Shown here: positions 50,200 through 62,985 of the stretch, piece after piece | Numbering within the stretch: position 1 is the stretch's first letter | Layout: every line of letters begins with the position of its first letter | Source of the DNA: Arachis hypogaea | Lineage: Eukaryota; Streptophyta; Magnoliopsida; Fabales; Fabaceae | DNA: 64,000 nt | Direction: 5' to 3' | Assembly: GCF_003086295.3 (NCBI RefSeq) | Contig: NC_092038.1 | Coordinates: 134,720,737-134,784,736 of the forward strand | Notes under the pieces: generated by a model | Databases searched by the model: none | Told to the model about the DNA's origin: nothing | What the model saw: the letters and a program-made list of their open reading frames with translations, nothing else | Translations under genes and position numbers: made by a program

Positions 50200-51840
50200 T
50201 TCTCGTATGTGAAGCCACTGAAATGTGACTTTGATGAGTACAGTGTACTTTGCCTTTATTAAAAAAAAAAAAAGAAGAAGAAGAAAGGAGCTCATTATTT
50301 TTATTCCAGTATATCTTAACTTGCTTAGTTTATGCTAATTAACTTAGCTCTTGGTCTAACCCTACTCAAGACATGCACTCTTGAAGCTCACTAAACAATG
50401 CTGGATTATACAAGATTACAAGTACATACACACACTCCACCACTTATAGAAAAACTCAACAATTCAACCCAAGTCAATTATGCAATACATAGAAGAGCGA
50501 ACGCAACCCTCGTTGCCATTTTCATAGTAGAGCTAGCTAGGTCTCGTAACATATGCACTTTTTCTTAATAACAAAGTTTAATTTAATTAAACCCAAACTG
50601 CTCCATGGTTAAATGCACGGTTGACTTTTAGGAGATATATATGTATCAATACAGCAGAAAAAATGCTGTACACTCATCAGTTTTTCTTCCTCCCCCCTCT
50701 CTCTCCTCTTTTATCTTCTTGTGTCTATGCATAGCGGCATCACTCAATAAAATATACCCATGCGTTATTTTGTCTTCAAGCATAACTATTTAATTTCTCC
50801 ACGTAGAGCTGCCAATATATGAGATTCTCTAAGAGATTCGGGAAAAAAAAATGTTACTTTATTTGCATATTTAATTATTTATATTTCACTTTGTAAGCTT
50901 AATATATAATGATGGTCATAAAAATATTCATTCAAAAAGATCAAATTGATAAAAAAAAGTACAGAAATAATTATATTTTTAAGTAAAAGTTCCTTTTTAA
51001 ATTTAAAGTATATGTATAGGCTTTTTTTTAGTCTTATATTAAATTTATTTTTGTATATGTAGCAAAAATCTAATTCTAAATCTTTGAGACAATAAAAATT
51101 CTAATATTATATCGTAAAAGTATTTGTTTTAAAAATTTAAACTATAAAGACACATGAATATTATAATAAAAATTATTTTTAGTGACAAATTTTTAGTGAT
51201 AATAATTATTATATTTTATTTAATTTATATTTTTGTGATAATTATATATTTATTATTATTATTAAATATTATAATGGTAATTATATAATTGTTGTTAAAA
51301 TTTTTTAGTAAAAAAATATAAAATAATTAATATCTAATTGACAGTAAATATATTAACAGTTATTTTTATTATCATTAAAAAAAATAAATAATCACTAAAT
51401 GACTATATATTTAATGATTCAACTAAAGATTTTTTCAAAAAAAATAGTAATAATATCAATAAAAAATTAAGAAATAATAGTTTTTGAAAAAATTAAGAAA
51501 AGATGAGATAAAAACTATAGTAGATGTACATCAAAATTAGTTATTAATATAAAAAAAGGAGTGTTAGGTAAATAATGACTATCTTGAATAATATGAACAA
51601 CTACCAATAAAATAAAAACACACTACACTTTCAAATTACCCACTTAAATCTTAATATTAAAATAACTATCCATACACTTAGTGACATTCGATATATCTAT
51701 TATTCACATTGTTTAATATTTTCATTGTCTACCTATACTTTTTCTATAAAATACACTTATACCTAAAAATATTCCAAAACTAAAACATGAAGCCCAATCT
51801 CACTCATGCACGCGCCCACACACTCCTAGTCTCACACTAT
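50200..51840. other. Intergenic DNA
   Basis: No gene is seen. A fragment around 51549-51780 (gttaggtaaataatgactat and onward) looks like a dispersed legume repeat, seen from memory, with no boundaries. Confidence 0.4.
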
Positions 51841-52237
51841 CACTACAAGAAATAAGGGGTTTAGCCACGAAAAAAATCGTAGCTAAACTCTAAGATAAGC
51901 GTAGTAACCATACATTGGCCACGAAAGAATATTTGTGGCTAATCGGGGGGTTGCATTTTCAATTTGCCACGATTTTAACGTTATTAGTCACGGTTTTAAA
52001 CACCGTGGAGACCTTCAAAGAGCCACAATTTATATATCATTGTCCACGTATAATGCCGTGGCTAAATAATTTGTGCAGGCCGGGTTTGCTAATTCACTCT
52101 GTTTCACATACAATCAGTGGCTAATTTGTGCTAATTTGCTCTAATTGAACAATTTTATTAAATTAAAATTATATTTATATATATAACATTAATAACAAAA
52201 ATCAAACTTTTTAAATATATTATATCTAACATTTTTT

Positions 52238-52323
<86 letters not shown>

Positions 52324-54691
52324 AAGTCTAAACTTATATATAATAAGAAATAAATTTTTTTAACATAAATAAAATAAATTCTAATCCCTTCTAAAATAAA
52401 TATATTTAAAATTTCAACTATTACTTATTAAATACACAAATTAAATGTCTGGCATATCACTGGATAAATTAGATACTTTATCACTGTATTTTGATAACAA
52501 AAATTTATACAGAGCTGCCAACTGAATCTTGCATTGGTTTCTTCATATCCATAACTTTTTCTCTGAAGTTTCAACCAGCTTCTCTAAATTTATCACACGT
52601 CTACATTTTCAGCACCAAAGACTTTTTTTCCAATTTACAACATTGCTCCACGGGCCATTACACCCAGAAACCTACCAATAAATTTGCGTCATTATCTCAA
52701 CTTTGTCCATGCCCATCAAGTTCCATAATGTCTTTTTCATCATTCTTCAAATGCCAAACTTGAATTGTTGTCCTTATTCTTCAAATGCCAAACTTGAATT
52801 GTTGTCCTTTTGCCAGTTGTGATTTCTCCCGTAGAAGTGTCTACAACCGAATACAAAATTGAATAAAATAAATAAATTAAATATTAGAACTCAAAAAATC
52901 ACGTAAAAAAAATTAAAATTTCATATACCTTTGACATTCACGACTAAAGGGTCATTATAATCTTTTCTAGTAGGTACAGTTGCTTGAAACTTATTTCGTC
53001 CAAATCTTCTACAAATTCTTCATTGTTGTTGACCTGTGGTTATCGTAGTTCTGCTAAAAGGGTCTCTCCTAAGTTATTAGGTTTTCGCTCCACGAAAAAA
53101 TCTGCTAAAAAAAACCAACAAATAACACCAAAAATTAAGAAAGAAAAAAATCGGTATTTTGAGTTTGGAGGATATCTTATCATATGATAGGGTTCATATA
53201 GTGTGGTTAAAGAAAGTGTTTTCAGGTGCTGCACAAAAGTAGGAGTTAAAAGACAACGTGAATGATGGGAAGTTATATTGAAATTTGTCCGTGATTAGTG
53301 ATTACTTTAACTTTCCGCCAAAAACTACTTCAGGTTAAGCGCACATTAAAATTTTAAATTTAAAAATTTAGTTTGGTTATTGTTATTTAGATCGTCTTTT
53401 AATTTTTTTTAATCTTAAGAATATTTCTTTTCATTCTACTGTTTATTATCTATTAAATATACTTTAAATTATTTTATTTTTAATACAATAGTTATTTATT
53501 TATTTATTTTTTAATGGTTAAAAATGATTAAAAATTTAAATTTAAATTTAAATTTTGAGTCTCTAATATTTTTATCTTTAATTTTTATTATAATAACAAT
53601 AAATAACCAACAAACTACTTTAATAAATATATGACTCTCACAATCTCTCATTTCATGCAGTTGGATAGTTGACGATTTAAACAATGCACTATTATTTAAT
53701 TATTTACCTATTATACACGAAACAATATAATAAGAGTTATACATTAACTAAGTTTTGCAAATATTTTTACCTAAAAAATTTAATATTTAATAAATTTTAA
53801 TTACTAAATTAGTTACTAAAATTTTATTACATTAGACAAACTAATTATCACATAAAATTGTTATAAGAAATTTTACAAATCAATTTCTTTGTTACTTAAC
53901 AAAATTACAAACTTTTATATAAGTGACTCATAAATTAATTAGTATTAATTTTTGTATAACGAAAAATCATTATAAAATAATTAATTAATGAAATATACCA
54001 ATTAAATAATAGTATAAATAAAAAATTTAATTCATAATTTCACAAAATAATTTTTAAAAAGATAATTATGCATATAATAAGAGTACAGTACTCACAAAAA
54101 TATATAGTGAGTACTAAACCATGTAAATAAAAACTAATTTTTTTTATTTATCCTCATCTTTTTTAATTTTAAAAAATGATAAAATAATTTATTTTAAAAA
54201 AAAAACTAAATTTTTTTGTTATACTTAAAAATTATTGAAATTTTTATTATCTATTCAAATTATATTATTTTAGTAGTCACAAAAAAAAATTATATTATTT
54301 TAGCTAAATAAATTTTATCTTTATAATTAACTCAAATATTAGAATATTATCTTTATTTTTATAATTTTTTGTTTTATCTAAATTCATTTTTTATATTTTT
54401 AAATTTAATTTCATAAATATGTATTAATGCCATAATATTTAAAAAAATGATACTATACATTAATAAACTTATTTAAGAAATTAATTTATTCAAAACAGGA
54501 TAGTCATGACACGTTAATATAAGCAGAAAGTACATGCGTACAGCTACGAAAAATATTGTGTGTGGCAAAAGGTTAAATTTTAGCCACGTAACAATGTTTC
54601 GTGATAAATAGAAGATACGGTCATTTATTTTTATCACAATTTAATGTTCGTAGTTAAAATTTGGTGGCTAAACCCCATTTTTGTGGTAGTG
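51841..54691. mobile_element. Non-autonomous CACTA (En/Spm) element, 2,851 bp
   Basis: The left end is CACTACAAGAAATAAGGGG; the complement of the right end is CACTACCACAAAAATGGGG, followed on both by tttagccac. The 3-bp flanks are tat on both sides (51838-51840 and 54692-54694), as expected for CACTA elements. Subterminal copies of gccacg/gtggctaa-type motifs occur at both ends, the usual transposase-binding arrangement. No transposase domain was recognised inside. The interior includes a large TAA microsatellite and a duplicated ~35-bp stretch (52741-52808). Confidence 0.93.
52240..52322. repeat. (TAA)n microsatellite, about 28 units
   Basis: An uninterrupted run of taa lies within the CACTA element. 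It is a likely length polymorphism. Confidence 0.98.
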
Positions 54692-54694
54692 TAT

Positions 54695-56943
54695 GACACA
54701 GTAAAGAAACTTTCTGCTGCATCTCCTATCTCGGTCACTGTTTTCATCCGCTATATGCATCTTCTTATTTGTTGTTCTTCACCACATTTGCATTTTTTTC
54801 TTTGTTTTTCTTCGCGCCTCGTCTTCTCAGTCTCTTCGCTGCGCAGAGGAGAGAATGTGATTGTGATGGAAGAGAAAAAGAATAAGAGATTCAGTGACAG
54901 TGGTAAGAAAATTGATGGAAGTAAGGTGAAGAGATTAAATTAAAGAATTGAGAGTGTTCAAAAGATAGAAGAGTGACACGCAGTAACGAGTGGAGGTGCT
55001 TGGTGTGAATTGGGTGCGTAGAGAATTTGGTATATAATTGAGATGAAATCTAAGAGGCCAGCAATTTTTGTGTTTTGTGGCCACTACTTAATAATCAAAA
55101 GAAAAATGAGTAATTTTTTATCATTGGATGTAATCTCACACCATTAAAAATACTATTGATAGCCAATTGATAATTACAAAACACAAAAATTGCTAGCCTC
55201 GTACTCTTCTATAATTTATTTGAATAGTTAATATATACTGTCAAAATATAAAAATTAATTTTAGTGACTAATTTTAATGTATAAATAATATATTTAAAAA
55301 AACTGAATATTAGTTAAAAAGTTAATTATTTATCACTCTTTTCCGGAATATCTTAAACAGATGTATATGAATTTAAATATACAAATAATATTATGATTTT
55401 AAAAGTAAAAACAATATAAGTAGATCTATCTTATCATATTATCCATATCCGCATACATGTATATATGGTGCATATGAATGTAGCTATGCTGGTAAAGGTT
55501 CAAAGTGAGTTCTTTATTATTTTAATTGAATTTCATTTTATACATATGCAGAGTGGTCCAAGACTGAAAATATCACGGGTTGGCAGCCAACAAACAAATA
55601 ACCGAAAATGCTTTGTGGGGGCAATGTCACATGTATTAGGCGACTAGTGTCACTTCACTCTTCATTGCCTCTGGGTCCCTTCCCAAACCGCTCATTCTTT
55701 CTCTCTTAACTTACATTACTAACAATACTAAGATGGAACCCAAGTACCTTGTAGCCTCCAAATTTTGATAAAATACCAATTATTTTGATTCTTGATAACT
55801 ACATCTGCCATATACTGCATAAATGTTCTTACACCCTTTAAAAAGTCTATTGGGTTAATTGGTTAAGTGATTATTTTATTTGTCGTTGAAATTTGAATTT
55901 ATTTTATGTATGCAATAATTTATTATATATAATAATAAATTTTTAAATAAAATTCAGATTACAAAAATTAATTTTTAATCAATCAAGTTGAAAAATATGA
56001 TGAAAAATAAAAAAAGAAATTCTATGGAGGTCCAGATTTAAATTCGTGTAATGAGTGTTCCCTAGTAAGATAGATGGCATAAGTAAAGAACAAATATAGG
56101 TAAGATATAATCTGCCTTAAAATAAAATGTTTATATTTAGGAAAAAGTTTTAAACTTTTAATAATTTTTAATATTTTTTGTCATCATTTAACCATTACAA
56201 ATACTAAAAATTTAATAAGTAAATTTTGCTAATTTAATATATACAAATTCTAAAAATTATAAATAAAATTATATTAATTTATGTGAACAAAATTTTAATA
56301 AATATAAGTGCAGATTATATATTTTTTGTGTACAAAACTTTTATAAATATAAATACAAATTATTATTGGTCAAATACGATAAAAATAATAATATTTATTG
56401 ATGATATAGCATTATTTTTTTTAAATATAAATGATGATTTTATTTAAAAAAGTATAAGGTATCAATATATTATCTGCCAACTTAATACCAATAATAATTA
56501 ATTATTATATGCCAAAAAACAATAACTCAAATGACATAGTCTTCCATGGTATAATCTCCTCATACTCAATTAAGAAGTTGTGGGTTCGCAAAAATGTTGT
56601 CAGTAACATAGCGAAACTGTTTTATTTAAAGCAATAATAACATATATTCCGATCAAAGTCATTGCTATTACATACAAAGTTTGTGATAAAAAAAAACACT
56701 AGGGTGGGCGCTAATAAGATGGAGCCCATGGTAGTAGCCTTTTGCTTAGGTCTAAAAAAAACAGCAGCAAACCCTATACTAAGAACTAAGAAGAGAGGAT
56801 GATGATAATAATAATAAATTTAAAGCAGTAGTGTACTACTAATGGGACACACATGCAGAGAGCAGAGAAGGAGTAGTAATTAAAAAAAATGCTAATTAGC
56901 TCTATGATTAATAATTAATTATATATTAGTAGTAGTAGCATTA
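54695..56943. other. Intergenic DNA
   Basis: 54700-55030 is less AT-rich and has a short open frame rich in charged residues, but no known domain. It also contains the small foldback element at 55054-55200 and a possible SINE remnant at 55846-55990. Confidence 0.4.
55054..55200. mobile_element. Small foldback MITE, 147 bp
   Basis: The left end is gaggccagcaatttttgtg and the right end is its near-perfect complement (cacaaaaattgctagcctc), with ttttgt/acaaaa continuing inward. The flanks do not show an obvious target duplication. Confidence 0.75.
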
Positions 56944-57310
56944 TTACATAAGTAAGCTCCTAATAATGGCTGCTTGTGCGGTATTTGAGTCTGTGTTGGC
57001 CAAAAGCTGGGACAATCGGTCGCTAAGATCATCAACCTCTCTATGCAAGGTCTTAATGTAGCTACAAGTCTCTTGTAACACCTTTGCCGCAGAAACCTAT
57101 AGAATAATAATGAATTAATAAGTTGTTATTAGAAATAGTAGTATATTTATATTTAAGAAGAAGAATGAGGTTGCATTGTGGGACCTTGTCGGAATGCGTA
57201 GAGCGGAGCTGAGGGATGAGTTGTTGCAACTTGGAGACGAGATCGGTGATTTGAGCATCGGTCATCCCGGCGGAAGTTGGAGCACCCGAAGAGGATCTTC
57301 TGCTGGACAT
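56944..57310 (-). CDS. Atypical HLH protein, PRE/PACLOBUTRAZOL RESISTANCE type
   Basis: Two exons (57310-57185 and 57096-56944), with an 88-bp GT/AG intron, give 92 residues, the usual family length. The N-terminus [15 protein letters not shown] is followed by [15 protein letters not shown] (helix 1), [35 protein letters not shown] (loop and helix 2) and the conserved tail SLL-M. The basic DNA-binding region is absent, so the protein should act by dimerising with and sequestering bHLH partners. Arabidopsis PRE proteins promote cell elongation downstream of gibberellin, brassinosteroid and light. The start is the first ATG. A TATA-like ctatatattt lies about 80 bp upstream. Confidence 0.95.
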
Positions 57311-57386
57311 TGTATGTGTTCCAAATAAAATAAATTAGAATGATGAAGAGGAGAATAAAAAGTGCATGCAAGTATGTATGGGAGTA

Positions 57387-57396
57387 AATATATAGT
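57387..57396 (-). promoter_or_regulatory. Probable TATA box of the PRE-type gene
   Basis: The minus strand reads ctatatattt, 77-86 bp upstream of the ATG at 57310, a usual spacing for a short leader. Confidence 0.6.
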
Positions 57397-57840
57397 GCAG
57401 GGGAGGTTGGGAGAAATGGATATAGATGAAATAGTATGTATGATGTGGTGAAGTGGCAAGTGGCAAGTGTTAGTTGTTGATGAGGGAGAGTGGCAAGTGT
57501 CAACTCTCTTCTTTCTTCTACTACCCACTAGGGACCCTCTCCCTTTTGTCACTCTCACTCCTTCTCTCTTCTCCTTCTTCTTATTTTAATTAAGGACCAA
57601 AACATTTTCAATTAACTAACTTTTCTTTCATATATCACCAAATATCAAGGGCTCGCTCATGTTCTTGTACAAACAAAAAAATCAAATAATAACTAATTAT
57701 TGCCTAAAATACCTTTTCCTTTATATTTCATGGTGCGGTTGTTTTTATCAATTTCATTCGAAAAAAACTACACGTGAAACTTTGAAAAATTTTTTTAAAA
57801 AGAATAAGAAAGAAATCCAAATGAGTATAAAAAAATTATA

Positions 57841-58399
57841 GGAGTCACTCAGATAAAGATGCTAAAAATATCTTTTTACAAAGATATTTTTTTAATAATT
57901 AAAATTTAACACATATAATCGATTAAATCATGTTATTTTTATCAAAATTAGGCTAGACAAATTAATCTGATCGAAAAATGGTGAATTAAATCTTGAACTG
58001 ATCTAAATTAATATTATTTTTTTATAAAAAATGATTGTAATACCCTATTATAGAAAATGACTAAAATACTTTTATTATATATATTAATTTTGAGAATCCT
58101 AAATTTTAGTCCTTTATTTTTCTATCGTAGGGTTAGAATTTAGAATTTTTAAAATATATATATAATAAGAGTATTTTAATCATTCTCTATAATAACGGTA
58201 TTGTAGTCATTTTTTATAAAAAATAATATTAATTTAAACCAGTTGAAGATTTGATTCACCATTTTTTCGATTAAATTAATTTGTCTAGCCTAATTTTAAC
58301 AAAAAAATATGATTTAATCAATTATATATGTTAAATTTTAATTACTAAAAAATATCTTTTAAAAAAGACATTTTAACCATCTTTATCTAAGTCACTCTT
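57841..58399. mobile_element. Foldback element, 559 bp
   Basis: The ends share GAGTCACTCAGATAAAGATG versus GAGTGACTTAGATAAAGATG in inverted orientation. The arms continue for more than 200 bp (ggctagacaaattaat, gtgaatt, aatattattttttataaaaa). Direct repeats of 10 bp, AAAAATTATA, flank it (57831-57840 and 58400-58409); a 9-bp version is equally possible. It is non-coding. Confidence 0.88.
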
Positions 58400-58409
58400 A
58401 AAAATTATA

Positions 58410-59209
58410 TCATTTAAGTTATACATCATGAAGTTACACCTAAGAGTTTACCTTAAAATAAATAAAGTAAAACTATAAATTCCAGCCACAAGAAAAAATC
58501 TTTACAAATAAAGACTAGAAAAACAAAAAAAAGGGCCATCACCATATATATCTGCCGACTTTTAAGTGTCATCAAAATGACGTTTACTTATACTAAAACA
58601 TGTAAATAAATAATAAAAAATATTAAATAAATAAATTATTTTTTAATTAAGTTCAATCAAAATTTTTTTTCTTATGCATTTTCTCATTTTTTTTCAATCA
58701 GTTTTATTGTAACGATAAATTATTAAATTAATTTAATTAAATTTAGTTACTAAAATAATTTATCGATCTAACATCATCTATAAAAGTGGAACCAATTCAC
58801 GTTAGAAGCACTTTCTTTATACAAATTATATATCGAAAAATAATTCTTCTTTAATTTTAGCAGCACCCTTAATCATATAGTCAAGGCATATTTGAGGGAA
58901 GACAATACGAGGGAAGACAATCTCCTAAAATCTGCAAAAAATTAGAGTAAAATTATAGTAGAAAGAAAATTATAAACTGCTAAAAAGAGATTATTCTTGG
59001 AAATAATAGTAATAATAATATTATTCAGATGGTTCTTATATTTTCGAAATCTGTAGCGACCATGTAGTATTGATACTTTCATAAGATTCTCACAATAAAT
59101 ATAAAACGAGATAGAATTAATCGTAAATTCAGATGACTTAACATACAAAATAGATCTTCTTAATTTTTTTAACAATTGAGGGAGTAAAGTGTGATATCTC
59201 ATTATTAAT
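58410..59209. other. AT-rich intergenic DNA
   Basis: Nothing recognisable. A short minus-strand frame (58942-59220) has no domain. Confidence 0.5.
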
Positions 59210-59810
59210 AGGGTTAGCAATAGATAAAATAAGGTAGGGTTTAAACTCTATTCTAACCCTCTCTCCGGGTTAAAAATTTTCTTAAAATTATATCCTACCG
59301 TATCCGCGGGTTGAAAATCTCTCAATCCTAACCCTATTCGCACCCTAAATTTCTAAACCCTACATTATCCGAACCTACTCGTAGAAAAAAAATTTTTTTT
59401 AAATAAATATAAAATTCAACCATTCCAAATTTCACACGTATTAATAAAATAAAAAATAAAAAACTAAGTTCAAATTAAAATTAAAAACAATAAAATTTTA
59501 AAAAATTCAACATAAAATTACAAATAATATGATCATCAACTAGTTTAGTGATTATTTCAAATTTTTGTAAGAAGAAGATTGTGAGGACAAAACTCACTTT
59601 CTTCACTACATACATAACTTTTACATATACACTATATAATATATTAAGGGTGCGGGTAGAATAGGATAGGGTATACCCTAAACCTGTACCCTACCCGCAG
59701 ACAAATTTATACCCTACCTTATCCTATCCACAACGAGTAGGATAGACAACCCTATTAAATAGATTGGTCTGGATTAGATACCCGTATATAGGATATATAT
59801 TGTCAACCCT
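59210..59810. mobile_element. Possible MITE, about 600 bp, with GGGTTGACAAT-type ends
   Basis: The left end is agggttagcaatagata; the complement of the right end is agggttgacaatatatat. The interior repeats ccctaccttatcctatcc and ggtagggt-like motifs in both orientations. The target duplication is not clear, so the limits are tentative. Confidence 0.55.
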
Positions 59811-61393
59811 AATCATTAATTATTAAAAGTGAAATTAAAAAAAATATATGAAAAAAAATGTATTAAAAAATTATAAATTACACTTTACTCTCTTAATTTT
59901 GTTTTAACAATGAAAAAAATCCATTCCCCCTTACTCGTGAGTTAATCTATCTTTCTATCTCTTTGAATTGAAAGTCAAAGTCTTTTAATAGTAATATTAA
60001 CAAGATAATCACATGTTGCATTTGGAGTTTAATTTCTAGGGCGTGATTCTTGGCATATATATAGTTAGATATACAACAAAACATAGGTAGCCCACAATCA
60101 TAGCCCATATATAGGTATTGAGGGCTATGCTGTTATATGAAACCCTAAATTTTGGAATAGTGTCAACAACTTTTATCTTTATCTTCCTCTTCATGAGGAG
60201 AGCCACTCATGAATATATAACATCGATTCTTGTATATATATATTCGTGGATCTTGGCGATGGTTGGATGGTCATCCATTGTAAGATCTAGAAATTTAACA
60301 ATAGCTTTTTCATAGCTAAGTAATGAATATTAAAATTTTTATTTGTAGGTTAAAATCATTTACTCAAATTATTAAATTAGTTATTATATATTTATATATG
60401 AATATATATTATTTAATTTATTTTTAATTTATATTTATATATTTTATAATAATAATAATTGATTTTAATAATTAATTTTAATATAGGATTAACATATATT
60501 TTTTATCCACCGGTGTTTGTTAAGATGGTAAAAGAAAGTGAATAAAGGAATTTAATTAGTAGAGACATCAGACATGCATGGATTCAGAGAAAAAGTTGAG
60601 TCTTTTAACTATCAAGTATTAACTGCTTAACTCACATACTGAATCAGGGTGTTCACCGGCACCGTTAACCTGATTACATCGTATATAATAATTTAATTTT
60701 AATATACTATTTGATCGTATATTTAATTACTTTATCATAAGAATAACTTTATATTTATATATGATAGAAATATAATTATTCATATTATCTTTTTATTAGT
60801 TTAAATTTTTTTTAAAAAATAATATTATGACATGTTATTAAAATTTTATTGACTCTAAAAATTTAAAATTCAATCATCGTTTAAAAAATGTTTAGTATTA
60901 AAATAAATAAAAAAGAAAAATAAAGTCTATACAAAAATACATGTAATAAAAAAAATTCTTGCATGAGAGAAAATAATAAAGATATAATCATTTATGAAAA
61001 TATATAACCATGATATATCAATTTTTAAAAGAATAATTTCATCACATGATATCAAATTTTTATGTTTGAAAAATTAGTTTAGAGTTTAATTTTTGATAAA
61101 TTCCAAAAGTAAAAAAGTAGTATAAATTAAATAAAAGAAAAAAAAATAGCCTATATAAAAATCAAACCAACTCCAAAAAAAAAAATTTATTTGAGAAAAA
61201 ATATTAAAATTTTAGAGATATAACAATTTATATTATCCCCTTCTATCAGCTTACGTTTTTAAGTGGAGTAATTTCATGATACCAAATAATTTAGTATAAA
61301 CTTTTATACCTACATTTGTATCAAAATTCAATTAATCTTATATGGCTGATGACATAGTAACCGCGGTGCACGTAGGCGAGATGCATGATGCAT
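59811..61393. other. Intergenic DNA, possible LTR scraps
   Basis: No gene is seen. Two short stretches near 61030-61080 and 61245-61300 (ttcatcacatgatatcaaa; tttcatgataccaaataat) look like ends of LTRs next to primer sites, but nothing larger is preserved. Confidence 0.35.
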
Positions 61394-61402
61394 GGTTGTA
61401 TA

Positions 61403-61899
61403 CTATGAAGTACGGACACTTCGCTCAGTTGTCGTATTCGCGTGTCAGACACATTTCGGACACGACACTCACCGACACTCGTCCGACACGCGTGTCTGCT
61501 GTGTCCAACCGTGTCTTAATAAAAAATAAAAAATTCTTGTCCGGACACATCTGGACACGCCTAAATACCATCACGTGTCAGCGTGTCCAGTCTTATTCTT
61601 AACATATATTCTTAAAATAAATTTAGATATAATATATATTATTATCTATTAAAACAAAAAAATATTTTAAATACTTGATATAATTAAAATAAGACATTAA
61701 AAATAATTAAAAATTTTAATTTATATTTTAATATCAATAAAATATCAAAATATCATTACGATTTATCTAAAAACTACTTTATATTTTATATGTATACGTG
61801 TCCCCGTGTCAGATAAGATTTTAAAATTCACGTGTCGGCATGTCCCGTGTCGTGTCGTGTCCCGTGTCCGTGTCAGTGTGTCAGTGTCTGTGCATCATA
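61403..61899. mobile_element. Mutator-type MITE rich in GTGTC motifs, 497 bp
   Basis: It is flanked by the 9-bp direct repeat GGTTGTATA (61394-61402 and 61900-61908). The left end ctatgaagtacggacac pairs with the complement of the right end, tatgatgcacagacac (ctatgatgcacagacac if the adjoining TSD base is included). Subterminal regions are dense in gtgtc/gacac copies in both orientations. The centre is AT-rich. It has no coding capacity. Confidence 0.88.
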
Positions 61900-62291
61900 G
61901 GTTGTATAGCATATGTATACAATGAACAACGCATAGAGTGACATACTTATTGTTATGTGGTCAGTACTGCTCACATGAACAAGCATTTTTCACGCTTTCA
62001 CGTTTAATTTCTGTCTCATAAATAAATGCTCCGTTCATAAATGACTTGCATATAAAAACTATCTATATATGTAGTCAATAATGATGTAACTTTAATGTAT
62101 TCAGTGTATCTAAAGACTTCTTACAAGTTAAAACTACTATCTGTCGTCGCGAAAAAAGTTAACACACGTTCTCTCTTGCAGAATGATTGTAGAGGAGTGT
62201 TTGTGTGTCTGTTTTTTTTTTTTTTTTTTTCCTTTTTGAAATTAAATTGGAGCAAAAGAAAACAAACAGTTTATTAACCAATCATCAATTA

Positions 62292-62607
62292 GGTAGTATT
62301 TGTTTTGAGATATTGAGATAGAGACTGAAACTTAATATCGTGTTTGTTAGTTTAGAAATTGGTATTAAAATTTTAGTCTCTATTCCCAAAATTTCAGTAC
62401 CTCCAAAAAGTGGAGACACACGAGACTGAGTTGGGACGAATACTGAAATTTTAATAATATTTTATACCTAAAATATTTCTATTTCAATTAATTAATTCTA
62501 ACTTTTATTTTTTTGTACAAATTAAATTAGAGATTTAATCCTATTTTAGTCTCTGTTTTTCATTTTACACCAAACACAATATTGAGACTTATTTCAGTTT
62601 CTGTCTC
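62292..62607. mobile_element. Truncated Tourist-like MITE
   Basis: It starts ggtagtatttgttttgag after a tta and is related to the neighbour at 62611-62982. The expected right terminus (..acgctacc) is missing, and the copy ends at the neighbour's target site. Confidence 0.65.
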
Positions 62608-62610
62608 TTA

Positions 62611-62982
62611 GGTAGCGTTTGGTGGAGAGACAGAGACGGAAATAAATCTCAGTATTTTGTTTGGTGCAAAGTGGGAGACAGAAATTGAAATAAGAATGAA
62701 ATTCTAATTTAATTTGTACAAAGGATAAAATTGGAATTAATTAATTGAAATGAGGATATTTTAGGTATAAAATGTTATTAAAGTTTCAGTCTCCATCTGT
62801 AAAAACTTTAATCCCCTATGTCTCTACTTTTTGGAGGTACTGAAATACTGAAATTTTAGGGACATAGACAGAAATTTTAGTACCAGTCTCTGAACCAACA
62901 AACATAATACTGAGTCTCAGTCTCTTAATTTCTGTCTCTCAGTATGAGTCTCTTAGTCTCTGTCTCTCTTTTAAACGCTACC
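62611..62982. mobile_element. PIF/Harbinger-type (Tourist-like) MITE, 372 bp
   Basis: The ends GGTAGCGTTT and AAACGCTACC are inverted. Both flanks are TTA (62608-62610 and 62983-62985), the 3-bp target of PIF/Harbinger elements. The arms repeat agagacagagac/gtctctgtctct and continue inward as a foldback. Confidence 0.88.
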
Positions 62983-62985
62983 TTA

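Noticed and set aside
54644..54943. Plus-strand frame after the CACTA right end
   Set aside because: It begins inside the transposon and runs into charged sequence with no domain; not enough to call a gene.
57153..57558. Minus-strand frames overlapping the PRE-type gene
   Set aside because: They are alternative frames of exon 1 and the leader; the 92-residue spliced product matches the family.
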